Shown here: positions 1 through 7,064 of the stretch, piece by piece | Position numbering within the stretch: the first letter of the stretch is position 1 | Layout of the letters: each line of letters begins with the position of its first letter | Assembly (NCBI RefSeq): GCF_039523335.1 | Contig: NZ_BAAAFC010000002.1 | Coordinates: forward strand, 562,848-626,847 | DNA from: Marinobacter szutsaonensis | GTDB taxonomy: Bacteria; Pseudomonadota; Gammaproteobacteria; Pseudomonadales; Oleiphilaceae | Direction of reading: 5' to 3' | DNA length: 64,000 bases | Notes under the pieces: generated by a model | What the model was told of the DNA's origin: nothing | Seen by the model: only the letters and a program-made list of their open reading frames with translations | Databases searched by the model: none | Translations under genes and position numbers: made by a program

Positions 1-645
1 GGTATTCTGGGGCTGGTCGCCAACACATTGGCCGAGACCGGCATTGGCGCCTTGCTGGAGTATGGTCAGCTTCTGGGCGTAATCGTGGGTTGTATGCTGT
101 TCGTGGCGCTGGTGACCAACCCGCTGATTGTTTTCCTGAAAACCCGCCAGAATCCTTTCCCGCTGGTTTTTGCCTGCCTTCGGGGCAGCGCCGTCACAGC
201 CTTCTTTACCCGCAGTTCTGCCGCCAATATCCCGGTTAACATGGAGCTGTGCGAGCAATTGGAGCTGGACCCGGATACCTACTCCATTTCTATTCCGCTG
301 GGTGCGACCATCAACATGGCTGGCGCGGCCATCACCATTTCTGTGATCACCCTTGCCGCGGCGAATACCCTCGGCATCCCCGTGGATTTCGCTACAGCCA
401 TGTTGCTGTGCGTGGTGTCAGCTGTTGCAGCTTGCGGGGTGTCAGGCGTTGCGGGCGGGTCGTTGCTGTTGATTCCGCTCGCCACCAGCCTGTTCGGTAT
501 TTCAACCGAAGTGGCCATGCAGGTGGTGGCCATCGGCTTTGTGATCAGCGTGGTTCAGGATTCCACGGAAACCGCCCTGAACTCATCCACCGATGTTTTG
601 TTCACCGCAGCCGCCTGCCGTGCGGCTGAGCGAAATGAGGGGTAA
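1..645 (+). CDS. sstT: Serine/threonine:sodium symporter, C-terminal part
   Basis: The reading frame is open from base 1, so the gene is cut at its 5' end by the window edge; 214 residues remain. They are hydrophobic and carry hallmarks of the dicarboxylate/amino acid:cation symporter (DAACS) family: an [14 protein letters not shown] segment (re-entrant loop 1 type, serine-rich), a [17 protein letters not shown] segment matching the NMxG motif of the substrate/sodium site, and a [13 protein letters not shown] loop. These closely resemble SstT, the inner-membrane sodium-coupled serine/threonine importer, and the visible half corresponds to the substrate-binding core. A TTG at 28 is an internal codon, not a start. 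The downstream kinase gene begins 8 nt after this stop. Confidence 0.88.
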   Translation, partial: GILGLVANTLAETGIGALLEYGQLLGVIVGCMLFVALVTNPLIVFLKTRQNPFPLVFACLRGSAVTAFFTRSSAANIPVNMELCEQLELDPDTYSISIPLGATINMAGAAITISVITLAAANTLGIPVDFATAMLLCVVSAVAACGVSGVAGGSLLLIPLATSLFGISTEVAMQVVAIGFVISVVQDSTETALNSSTDVLFTAAACRAAERNEG

Positions 646-652
646 TCAGTCG

Positions 653-1150
653 ATGGCTCGAAACCTGGTCTTCATCGGTATGCCCGGCAGCGGCAAAAGC
701 ACCGTCGGAGTGCTGGTCGCGAAGCGACTGGGGCTGGGCTTCTTGGATACCGACCTGCTCATCCAGCAGGAAGCGGGACGCACACTGCAGGAGATCGTGG
801 ACGAGGACGGCTACCAGGCGTTACGTAAGATCGAGGAGCAGGTATTGCTGAACCTGACCGTCGAGAACCACGTGATCGGTACCGGCGGTAGTGCGGTATA
901 CAGTGATGTCGCCATGCGCCAACTGAAAAGCAACGGAACCGTGGTTTTCCTAAATATCCCGCTGGACGTGGTGATCGAACGTATTGGCGACTACAGCCTG
1001 CGGGGCATTTCGCGCCGACCGGATCAGTCGCTGGCCGAGTTGTTTGACGAGCGTTTTGCGCTGTATTCCCGTTATGCAGATGTAACGGTGAAGGGGGCTG
1101 GCCTCACTCACGATGAGGTGTGTGAGGCGGTGCTTTCAGCGGTGAGTTAA
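653..1150 (+). CDS. Shikimate-kinase-family P-loop kinase
   Basis: A 165-residue P-loop kinase. Walker A is GMPGSGKS (residues 9-16), followed by DTD (32-34), an Arg at 58 where AroK has its shikimate-binding Arg, and a C-terminal RFALYSRYAD segment resembling the AroK R-x-LY-x-x-x-AD motif. The usual GGG substrate loop of AroK reads GTGGS (76-80), so the last Gly is Ser. I chose the ATG at 653 because a GAGGGG Shine-Dalgarno lies just upstream and earlier in-frame starts would overlap sstT. It sits directly after sstT, not beside aroB as the main aroK usually does, so it may be a paralogue with another small-molecule substrate. Family assignment is firm; substrate is inference. Confidence 0.75.
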   Translation: MARNLVFIGMPGSGKSTVGVLVAKRLGLGFLDTDLLIQQEAGRTLQEIVDEDGYQALRKIEEQVLLNLTVENHVIGTGGSAVYSDVAMRQLKSNGTVVFLNIPLDVVIERIGDYSLRGISRRPDQSLAELFDERFALYSRYADVTVKGAGLTHDEVCEAVLSAVS

Positions 1151-1161
1151 GAAATGAGGAG

Positions 1162-1908
1162 CTACATCGCGCGCGCAAACACCTTGAACGGCAACGCCTT
1201 GATCACGTAGCTCAGCGGCGTCCACGGCCACCAGGGCACGTAGGCGCGGCGTTTTTCCTTTTCGATGGCGCTGACCAGCGCGGCCACACCCGTCTCCAGA
1301 TCCACCCGGAAGGGGGCGTTTTTGGTGTTGCGGTTGATGTCGGTGAGGATGTAGCCGGGCATGATGTTGGTCACCCGAATCGGCGTGCCTTCGGTGTCCA
1401 GCTGCAGGCCTTCGGCCAGGGAGGCTACGGCGGCTTTGGTGGCGGCGTAGACGTTCATGGCGCCCCGGAAGCCGCGCACGCCACTGACGGAGGACATCAG
1501 CACCAGGTGGCCCGAGTTCTGGGCCCGGAAGATCTCCATGGCCGCCTCGCACTGGGCAATCGCGGCGACGAAGTTGGTCTCGGCGGCCTGGCGGTTGGAG
1601 GCGAAGTGGCCCTGACCAATGCCGTGACTACTGGCCATGCCGGCGTTGACCACGATGCGGTCGAGGCTGCCCAGCTCGTCTTTGAAGCTCTGAAATACCT
1701 CCGGTACCCGATCGTAATCGCACACGTCCAGAGCCTGGATGACCACGCTAATATTCGGGTAGCTTGTGGTCAGCTCGTGCTGGAGCGCTTCCAGGTTCTC
1801 CACGCGCCGGGCACACAGGGCCAGGTTGCAACCTTTGGCGGCCCACGCCCGGGCCATGCCCATGCCCAAGCCACTACTGGCTCCGGTAATCAGGATGTTA
1901 CGTCGCAT
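1162..1908 (-). CDS. Short-chain dehydrogenase/reductase
   Basis: A classical SDR of 248 residues: TGASSGLG cofactor loop (residues 8-15), NAG motif in VVNAGMASS, a catalytic Ser in the LMSSVSG segment and the YAATK active site (Tyr154, Lys158), then a PGYILTDI segment after the active site. This is an NAD(P)-dependent oxidoreductase with a Rossmann fold. The C-terminal tail is basic and hydrophobic (WWPWTPLSYVIKALPFKVF), as in membrane-associated SDRs acting on lipids, but the substrate cannot be read from the sequence. It lies 27 nt downstream of the NYN-domain gene on the same strand and could be co-transcribed with it. Confidence 0.85.
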   Translation of the reverse strand: MRRNILITGASSGLGMGMARAWAAKGCNLALCARRVENLEALQHELTTSYPNISVVIQALDVCDYDRVPEVFQSFKDELGSLDRIVVNAGMASSHGIGQGHFASNRQAAETNFVAAIAQCEAAMEIFRAQNSGHLVLMSSVSGVRGFRGAMNVYAATKAAVASLAEGLQLDTEGTPIRVTNIMPGYILTDINRNTKNAPFRVDLETGVAALVSAIEKEKRRAYVPWWPWTPLSYVIKALPFKVFARAM

Positions 1909-1935
1909 TCTTCCTTCCTTATTGTTGGCACCGGC

Positions 1936-2673
1936 CTAACCGGGGCTCTTTATGTAAACCACATTCTTCTCTCCGACCCGGATCTCGAACAGCTCACTGG
2001 CCTTGATCAGGTCGCTCAGTTTCTTGTAACCGTAGTTCACCGGGGAAAATGAGCTGTTGTTGGAGATGTATTGGCCCACCTTGCCAAGGTGCGCCCAGCC
2101 ATCGTCATCGGCGGTTTGCTCAACGGCGGTGCGCAGGGTTCTGACTAACACGGAGTCACCGCGCAATTGGTTGCGTCCCCACTTTTTCTGGGACCGCGCC
2201 GGCTCAGCACCACTTTCACCTTCCGCTTCGTCAGCCTCCTCCCGGAGGTTTTCGGTGTAGATGAACTGCGAGCAGGCATTCACGAAAGGCAGGGGTGTTT
2301 TACGCTCGCCAAAACCGAATACGGGCAAGCCCGCTTCCAGGATGCGCATGACCAGAGGCGTGAAGTCGCTGTCACTGGTCATCAGGGCGAAGGCATCCAC
2401 ATTCCCGCTGTAGAGCAGGTCCATCGCGTCGATGATCATCGAGGCGTCGGTGGCGTTCTTGCCGGTGGTATAGGCGAACTGTTGGATGGGGCGGATGGCA
2501 TTGGGGTGGAGTTTCTCGATCCAGCCCCCCAGCTGCGGGCCGTTCCAGTTGCCGTGGGCGTGCCGGATGTTCACGGCACCGTACTTGGCCAGTTCCTGGA
2601 GTACGCCTTCGATGGCCTGGTGGCTGACGTTGTCGCAGTCGATCAACAGGGCAATTCGGTAGTTGGAGCTCAT
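1936..2673 (-). CDS. NYN-domain ribonuclease with C-terminal OST-HTH/LOTUS domain
   Basis: A 245-residue protein. Residues 1-140 form a NYN (PIN-like) domain with the acidic metal-binding residues visible: LLIDCDN (Asp12, Asp14), DASMIIDAMD (Asp76) and TSDSDF (Asp101, Asp103). An acidic, basic-flanked linker (about 146-170) leads to a C-terminal module (about 168-240; GWAHLGKVGQYI, KKLSDLI, FEI) that matches the OST-HTH/LOTUS RNA-binding fold. The MARF1/LabA-like architecture predicts a metal-dependent RNase or RNA-processing factor. No partner is evident; the SDR follows on the same strand. A perfect 8-5-8 inverted repeat lies 74 nt upstream of the start. Confidence 0.85.
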   Translation of the reverse strand: MSSNYRIALLIDCDNVSHQAIEGVLQELAKYGAVNIRHAHGNWNGPQLGGWIEKLHPNAIRPIQQFAYTTGKNATDASMIIDAMDLLYSGNVDAFALMTSDSDFTPLVMRILEAGLPVFGFGERKTPLPFVNACSQFIYTENLREEADEAEGESGAEPARSQKKWGRNQLRGDSVLVRTLRTAVEQTADDDGWAHLGKVGQYISNNSSFSPVNYGYKKLSDLIKASELFEIRVGEKNVVYIKSPG

Positions 2674-2979
2674 CTTCCTTGAGGTTTCCTTTTGGTTGGG
2701 AGCGGAACAGGCAAGTAAATCAATTAACTGATGTTGCCAATTTTTACAAAGTTGGCCTTCAACTTTGCACCAGAGTTGATCATTATTCCATTCATAACAG
2801 ATGTAACTTTCTCAAAGCGACAACGGATGTCTGCTCTCCTGAAAACATCCCTCCTCAAAAACCGTCGCTGCAGTATCCCGAAGCGGGGAAATGTGCCGTG
2901 CGTTTTGCGCGTCACTAACAAGGGCGCCTCTTATTTGCGCCCGAAAGGAACAACCAAAAAAATGAAAAAGGAGCTAGTG
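2674..2979. other. Divergent intergenic region with 21-bp dyad
   Basis: These 306 bases separate the NYN gene (minus strand) from the lipoprotein gene (plus strand). The first half is A+T-rich and holds a perfect inverted repeat, CAAAGTTG at 2747-2754 and CAACTTTG at 2760-2767 with a 5-nt centre, positioned like an operator for the NYN gene. The plus-strand lipoprotein frame stays open upstream of 2980, but the residues it would add look non-coding and the AAAGGAG just before 2980 supports the start there. No convincing additional gene is seen. Confidence 0.55.
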
Positions 2980-3978
2980 ATGAAGTTCAATTCCAGGGTT
3001 TTGACCGGCGTGGCCTTTGCCGCAACAGGTGTGCTGGCTGGATGCGGCGGCGGGGGAGGCGGTAGCGGTGATTCCGAAACCTCGGCGTTGCAGCTCGATC
3101 CGTCCGGTTACGGCGATCGAGCTGCGTCTGTCCGCACATTGAGCGATCTGGACAATGCGACGGTCATGTACGACGACGTTGCCGCTATCGAGAGTTTCAT
3201 GTCCGACGTTGAGCTTGCACTTGGCACCACGGGCATGACCGCGATGGCCGTTACTGCGGACCAGTACTGTTCGGAGGCAAACGGTAATTTGAAGATTACC
3301 GAGGAGTTCACCGCCACTCGCGACTATTCCGAATACCAGTTTGATAATTGTGTCGTTCAGTATTATCAGGAGTACCTCCTGCTGGACGGAACCATGGCGG
3401 CGGAAGCCACTTATACCGATAACGGCAACGGCATCACGCTGACTGAGTCCTACGACGTCTCGGGCAAACTGGGCGTGGATGAGATGCCCGTGGGCATTGT
3501 CGGTCGCCAGAGTATCTCGGTCTCCGGCACCAGTCAGTCAGATCTGAATGCAACGATTTCCACGCCTTCGCTGGAGTATCTCTATGGCGACCAGTATGTG
3601 GCGCTGCGCAACTCCCAGATCAACATGACAATCCGGGGTGAAACTCTGACCCTGACGATGAACAGCCAGCTTGTCGGTTCGGCGATCGACGGCTATCTCA
3701 GCATCACCACCCCCACCAAAATCACTGCGAACATTTATGAGACCTGCCCGAGCTCCGGTCATATGAAGATTGCCGGTGATGGCGAGATCGACGTCCGCTA
3801 CGGTGCCACCACCCTGCAGCCGGGCCCGGCGATGGAAGTGATCCTGAACGACAGCACGGTCGAGTACTACGATACCTGTGATGCCGCCGGTACGCCGTTC
3901 CTGGATGCGGGTTTGACAGGTGCTTTGTCGGACCCGGCCGTGACCGCCGATAAAACAGTGGCCTTGCCAGCCCAGTAG
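2980..3978 (+). CDS. Glycine-rich lipoprotein of unknown function
   Basis: A 332-residue predicted lipoprotein. The n-region/hydrophobic stretch MKFNSRVLTGVAFAATGVL is followed by a lipobox ending LAGC and a run of glycines (GGGGGGSG), typical of a flexible tether to a membrane. The ATG at 2980 has AAAGGAG 8 nt upstream, which favours it over the ATG at 2962. The mature part is acidic and beta-rich in appearance, with few cysteines (QYCSEAN, FDNCVV, ETCPSS, DTCDAA) that could form disulphides. No catalytic motif or named domain is recognised. A GC-rich hairpin follows the stop at 3993-4016. Confidence 0.7.
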   Translation: MKFNSRVLTGVAFAATGVLAGCGGGGGGSGDSETSALQLDPSGYGDRAASVRTLSDLDNATVMYDDVAAIESFMSDVELALGTTGMTAMAVTADQYCSEANGNLKITEEFTATRDYSEYQFDNCVVQYYQEYLLLDGTMAAEATYTDNGNGITLTESYDVSGKLGVDEMPVGIVGRQSISVSGTSQSDLNATISTPSLEYLYGDQYVALRNSQINMTIRGETLTLTMNSQLVGSAIDGYLSITTPTKITANIYETCPSSGHMKIAGDGEIDVRYGATTLQPGPAMEVILNDSTVEYYDTCDAAGTPFLDAGLTGALSDPAVTADKTVALPAQ

Positions 3979-3992
3979 TAAGAACTGGCCCG

Positions 3993-4016
3993 GCCACACT
4001 CCGCCCGGGGTGTGGC
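3993..4016 (+). terminator. Possible hairpin terminator after lipoprotein gene
   Basis: GCCACACTCC pairs with GGGGTGTGGC (one T-G wobble) around a GCCC loop, 14 nt after the lipoprotein stop. There is no U-tract, so it is either a weak terminator or an mRNA-stabilising hairpin before eutB. Confidence 0.35.
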
Positions 4017-4087
4017 TGCCACTTTGACAAGACATAGCGCGCCCGCATCCGTACATTAGGGAGAATAAGAGGGAGGCACGGAAGTCT

Positions 4088-5500
4088 ATGTCGCATCCAT
4101 ACCGCTATCAGCTGGGCACTCGGACCTGGTCGTTCAGGAACCTGGGTGACGTTCTGGCCAAGGCAACGCCCGCCCGATCCGGCGATCGGCTCGCCGGTGT
4201 GGCCGCCTCCAGTGCGGAAGAGCGCGTGGTGGCCCAGATGTGTCTGGCCGACATCCCGCTCAAGCGGTTCTTGAATGAAGCACTGGTGCCTTACGAGTCC
4301 GACGAAATCACTCGGCTGATTCTGGACGAGCACGATGCCGGCGCCTTTGCAGCGGTTTCACACCTGACGGTGGGGGACTTCAGGAACTGGTTGTTGAGCG
4401 ACCATGCAACGCCGGAGGTGCTGAAGGCTCTGCGCCCGGGCCTGACGCCGGAAATGGTGGCGGCGGTGTCCAAGCTGATGCGCAATCAGGATCTGATACT
4501 GGTTGCCCGTAAATGCGAAATCGCCACCGGCTTCCGGAATACCATCGGCCTGCCCGGGCATCTCTCAACGCGCCTGCAACCCAATCACCCGACGGACGAT
4601 GTGGCCGGTATCGCCGCCAGCATTCTGGATGGTCTGCTATATGGCAACGGCGACGCGGTCATCGGCATCAATCCCGCCACCGACAACGTCAGCCAGTCGA
4701 TCAAGTTGATGCAACTGGTGGACGAAGTCATCCAGAAATACCAGATCCCCACACAATCCTGTGTGCTGACCCACGTCACCAACACCCTGGAGGCCATCGA
4801 GCAGGGGGCGCCGGTGGATCTGGTGTTCCAGTCCATTGGCGGGACGGAGGCCACGAACCGAAGCTTCGGCTTTGATCTTGCCACCCTCAGAGAGGCCCAT
4901 GATGCGGCATTGTCCCTTAATCGTGGCACGGTCGGTAAGAACGTCATGTACTTTGAGACCGGACAGGGTAGCTCGCTTTCGGCCAATGCCCATCATGGCC
5001 TGGACCAGCAGACCTGTGAGGTTCGCGCCTACGCAGTTGCCCGAAAGTTCAATCCGCTGCTGGTGAACACAGTAGTCGGGTTCATCGGGCCGGAATACCT
5101 GTTCGACGGCAAGGAAATCATCCGTGCCGGGCTTGAGGATCACTTCTGCGGCAAGTTGCTCGGCCTGCCCATGGGCTGCGACATCTGCTACACCAACCAT
5201 GCCGAGGCGGATCAGAACGATATGGATAACCTGCTGACGCTGCTGGGCGTGGCAGGCTGCACCTTCATCATGGGGATTCCGGGCTCGGATGACATCATGC
5301 TGAACTACCAGACCACGTCCTTCCATGATGCTCTCTATGCACGCCGGGTACTGGGCCTCCGGCCGGCGCCGGAGTTCGAACAGTGGCTGACCCGGATGGG
5401 TATCTTTCAAGATGCGGAGCGTTTTGAGCCCAGCGCCGCGCTGCCCGATGCCTTCGGCCCGGCACTGAGAGCCATAGCGGGGAGGGCGGATCATGAGTGA
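4088..5500 (+). CDS. eutB: Ethanolamine ammonia-lyase large subunit
   Basis: The 470-residue product matches EutB throughout: FRNLGDVLAKATPARSGD near the start, the CEIATGFRNTIGLPGH region, the GNGDAVIGINPATDN barrel segment, FQSIGGTEATNRSFG, YFETGQGSSLSANAHHG, and MGCDICYTNHAEADQND. EutB with EutC forms the adenosylcobalamin-dependent enzyme that splits ethanolamine into acetaldehyde and ammonia. Length is close to that of enterobacterial EutB (about 453). The following eutC overlaps its stop by 8 nt, indicating translational coupling. No eutA reactivase, permease, aldehyde dehydrogenase or microcompartment shell gene lies in the window, so the enzyme is presumably cytosolic and used for nitrogen or carbon scavenging. 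Confidence 0.96.
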   Translation: MSHPYRYQLGTRTWSFRNLGDVLAKATPARSGDRLAGVAASSAEERVVAQMCLADIPLKRFLNEALVPYESDEITRLILDEHDAGAFAAVSHLTVGDFRNWLLSDHATPEVLKALRPGLTPEMVAAVSKLMRNQDLILVARKCEIATGFRNTIGLPGHLSTRLQPNHPTDDVAGIAASILDGLLYGNGDAVIGINPATDNVSQSIKLMQLVDEVIQKYQIPTQSCVLTHVTNTLEAIEQGAPVDLVFQSIGGTEATNRSFGFDLATLREAHDAALSLNRGTVGKNVMYFETGQGSSLSANAHHGLDQQTCEVRAYAVARKFNPLLVNTVVGFIGPEYLFDGKEIIRAGLEDHFCGKLLGLPMGCDICYTNHAEADQNDMDNLLTLLGVAGCTFIMGIPGSDDIMLNYQTTSFHDALYARRVLGLRPAPEFEQWLTRMGIFQDAERFEPSAALPDAFGPALRAIAGRADHE

Positions 5501-6323
5501 GAAACGTCCACTGGTACACCAGAACCCCTGGCGAAAGCTGAGGCAGTTTACTGATGCCCGTATCGGTTTGGGCCGGGCCGGTATCAGCCTACCCACGCAA
5601 GAGCTTTTGCAATTCCAACTGGCCCATGCCCAGGCGATTGATGCGGTCCATTGCCCGCTGGACGTGTCAAAACTTCAGGCCGACCTGGTGGCCGCCGGGG
5701 TTACGAGTCGGCATGAGGAGGTTCTGACCCTGAAGAGCCAGGCTCCGGACCGCGCGACATATCTGCAAAGGCCTGACCTGGGGCGGATATTGTCCCGGCC
5801 GTCCGGGGAGCTTCTCTCAGATCGGGTTCCCGCTGAGGGAGAAGGGCCCGACCTGGCCATCGTGATTGTCGACGGCTTGTCATCCTGGGCGGTTCAGACC
5901 AATGCGGCCCCCATGGTGGCCCAGCTGACGGCCGACCTGGAAGCGGACAAGGGCGAGTGGTGCTTGGCGCCGTTGACCATTGTTGAACAAGGGCGTGTCG
6001 CTATTGGTGACGATATCGGCTCGATTCTGCGGGCGCGAGCGGTGCTCGTGCTCATTGGAGAGCGGCCCGGACTGAGCTCACCGGACAGCCTCGGTGCCTA
6101 TCTGACCTGGGGGCCGCGCCCCGGCCGCCATGACGCCGACCGCAATTGTATTTCAAATATCCGTCCCGCGGGACTCAGTTATTCCAACGCCAGCCAACGA
6201 CTCCTCTATCTGATTCGGGAGGCCTTTCGGAGACAACTCTCCGGAGTGGCGCTCAAGGACCGGACGGAAGAGGTGGTGATTGATTCAAAGAGCGAAAGTA
6301 AAAACTTCCTTACCAGGAGTTGA
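5493..6323 (+). CDS. eutC: Ethanolamine ammonia-lyase small subunit
   Basis: A 276-residue EutC: NPWRKLRQFTDARIGLGRAG and TQELLQFQLAHAQAIDAVH near the N-terminus, IVIVDGLSSWAVQ in the middle (cobalamin-binding side), then GDDIGSILRARAVLVLIGERPGL and RPGRHDADRNCISNIRP. It contributes the B12-binding interface of the EutBC oligomer. The start ATG sits inside the eutB coding end (overlap 5493-5500, sequence ATGAGTGA). A 7-bp inverted repeat starting at the stop codon (6321-6327 with 6342-6348) could act as a transcript end but has no U-tract. Confidence 0.95.
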   Translation: MSEKRPLVHQNPWRKLRQFTDARIGLGRAGISLPTQELLQFQLAHAQAIDAVHCPLDVSKLQADLVAAGVTSRHEEVLTLKSQAPDRATYLQRPDLGRILSRPSGELLSDRVPAEGEGPDLAIVIVDGLSSWAVQTNAAPMVAQLTADLEADKGEWCLAPLTIVEQGRVAIGDDIGSILRARAVLVLIGERPGLSSPDSLGAYLTWGPRPGRHDADRNCISNIRPAGLSYSNASQRLLYLIREAFRRQLSGVALKDRTEEVVIDSKSESKNFLTRS

Positions 6324-6606
6324 CGCCTGAGGGAGGCTAATGGCGTCAGATCCCCGAACAGATCAATTGCCGGTAGAACTCGTCTGAACCTTACGATTTG
6401 GCAAGAAATTGCCCGCTCAGCCTTTCCAAATTTCTCAAACTTTCCCACGTAACTTCCTGCCACCCCGCAACCTTGCGATTTTTACTTACCTGAACCTGTC
6501 TAAAAATTGACAATTTCGTAACTGGCCGAGCGACATTCTTAATCACCATAATGCCGGCGTTTTGTAAAATTCTGTCAAATCGTCGAAAAAGTGGTGTTAG
6601 ATATAT

Positions 6607-7029
6607 ATGAAAAGCGTCATTAAAACGTCAGGGTCAGTAATGGCCGCAGCTTTTTTGGGCGCGTTGCTCACAGGCTGTGGTGGGGGGTCTTCCTCTTCTG
6701 AAACGTCGTCCCAGGGTGCAATCGGAGACGGCAGCGGCAAGACCGTTGAGGGCAGCAAGGCGCTGCTGAGCTGGACTGCGCCTTCCACCCGTGTAAACGG
6801 TGACGGCATCTCCATGGGTGAGCTGGACAGCTATGTTATTCGTTACGGCCAGGATGCCAATAATCTCACCGAGCGGGTGGTGATTGGTGATGCCGCCGAG
6901 GATGCCACCATGTCTTACACCGTCGGTGGCCTGGGCCAGGGTACCTGGTATTTCTCCATCCAGGTTCAGGACACCAGTGGCCTGATGAGTGCTCCTTCTG
7001 CGGTTGTCAGTAAAACCATCCAGTCCTGA
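6607..7029 (+). CDS. Small lipoprotein with fibronectin type III-like domain
   Basis: A 140-residue lipoprotein: signal segment up to LLTGC (lipobox Cys near residue 24), a GGGSSSSETSS tether, then one beta-sandwich module (about 50-140) with the FN3-type pattern ALLSWTAPSTR, SYVIRYG, SYTVGGLGQGTWYFSIQVQDTSG. No clear Shine-Dalgarno is seen; the ATG follows ATATAT. It shares the Gly/Ser-rich tether style with the lipoprotein at 2980-3978 on the other side of eutBC, but the mature parts do not resemble each other by eye. The 283 bases before it (6324-6606) are A+T-rich with no gene. Confidence 0.72.
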   Translation: MKSVIKTSGSVMAAAFLGALLTGCGGGSSSSETSSQGAIGDGSGKTVEGSKALLSWTAPSTRVNGDGISMGELDSYVIRYGQDANNLTERVVIGDAAEDATMSYTVGGLGQGTWYFSIQVQDTSGLMSAPSAVVSKTIQS

Positions 7030-7064
7030 TCCATCCGCATCGCCCGTGCCTGAAGTGTGCAGTC

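Noticed and set aside
4088..6323. Ethanolamine-utilisation microcompartment
   Set aside because: Only eutBC are present; no shell or accessory genes.
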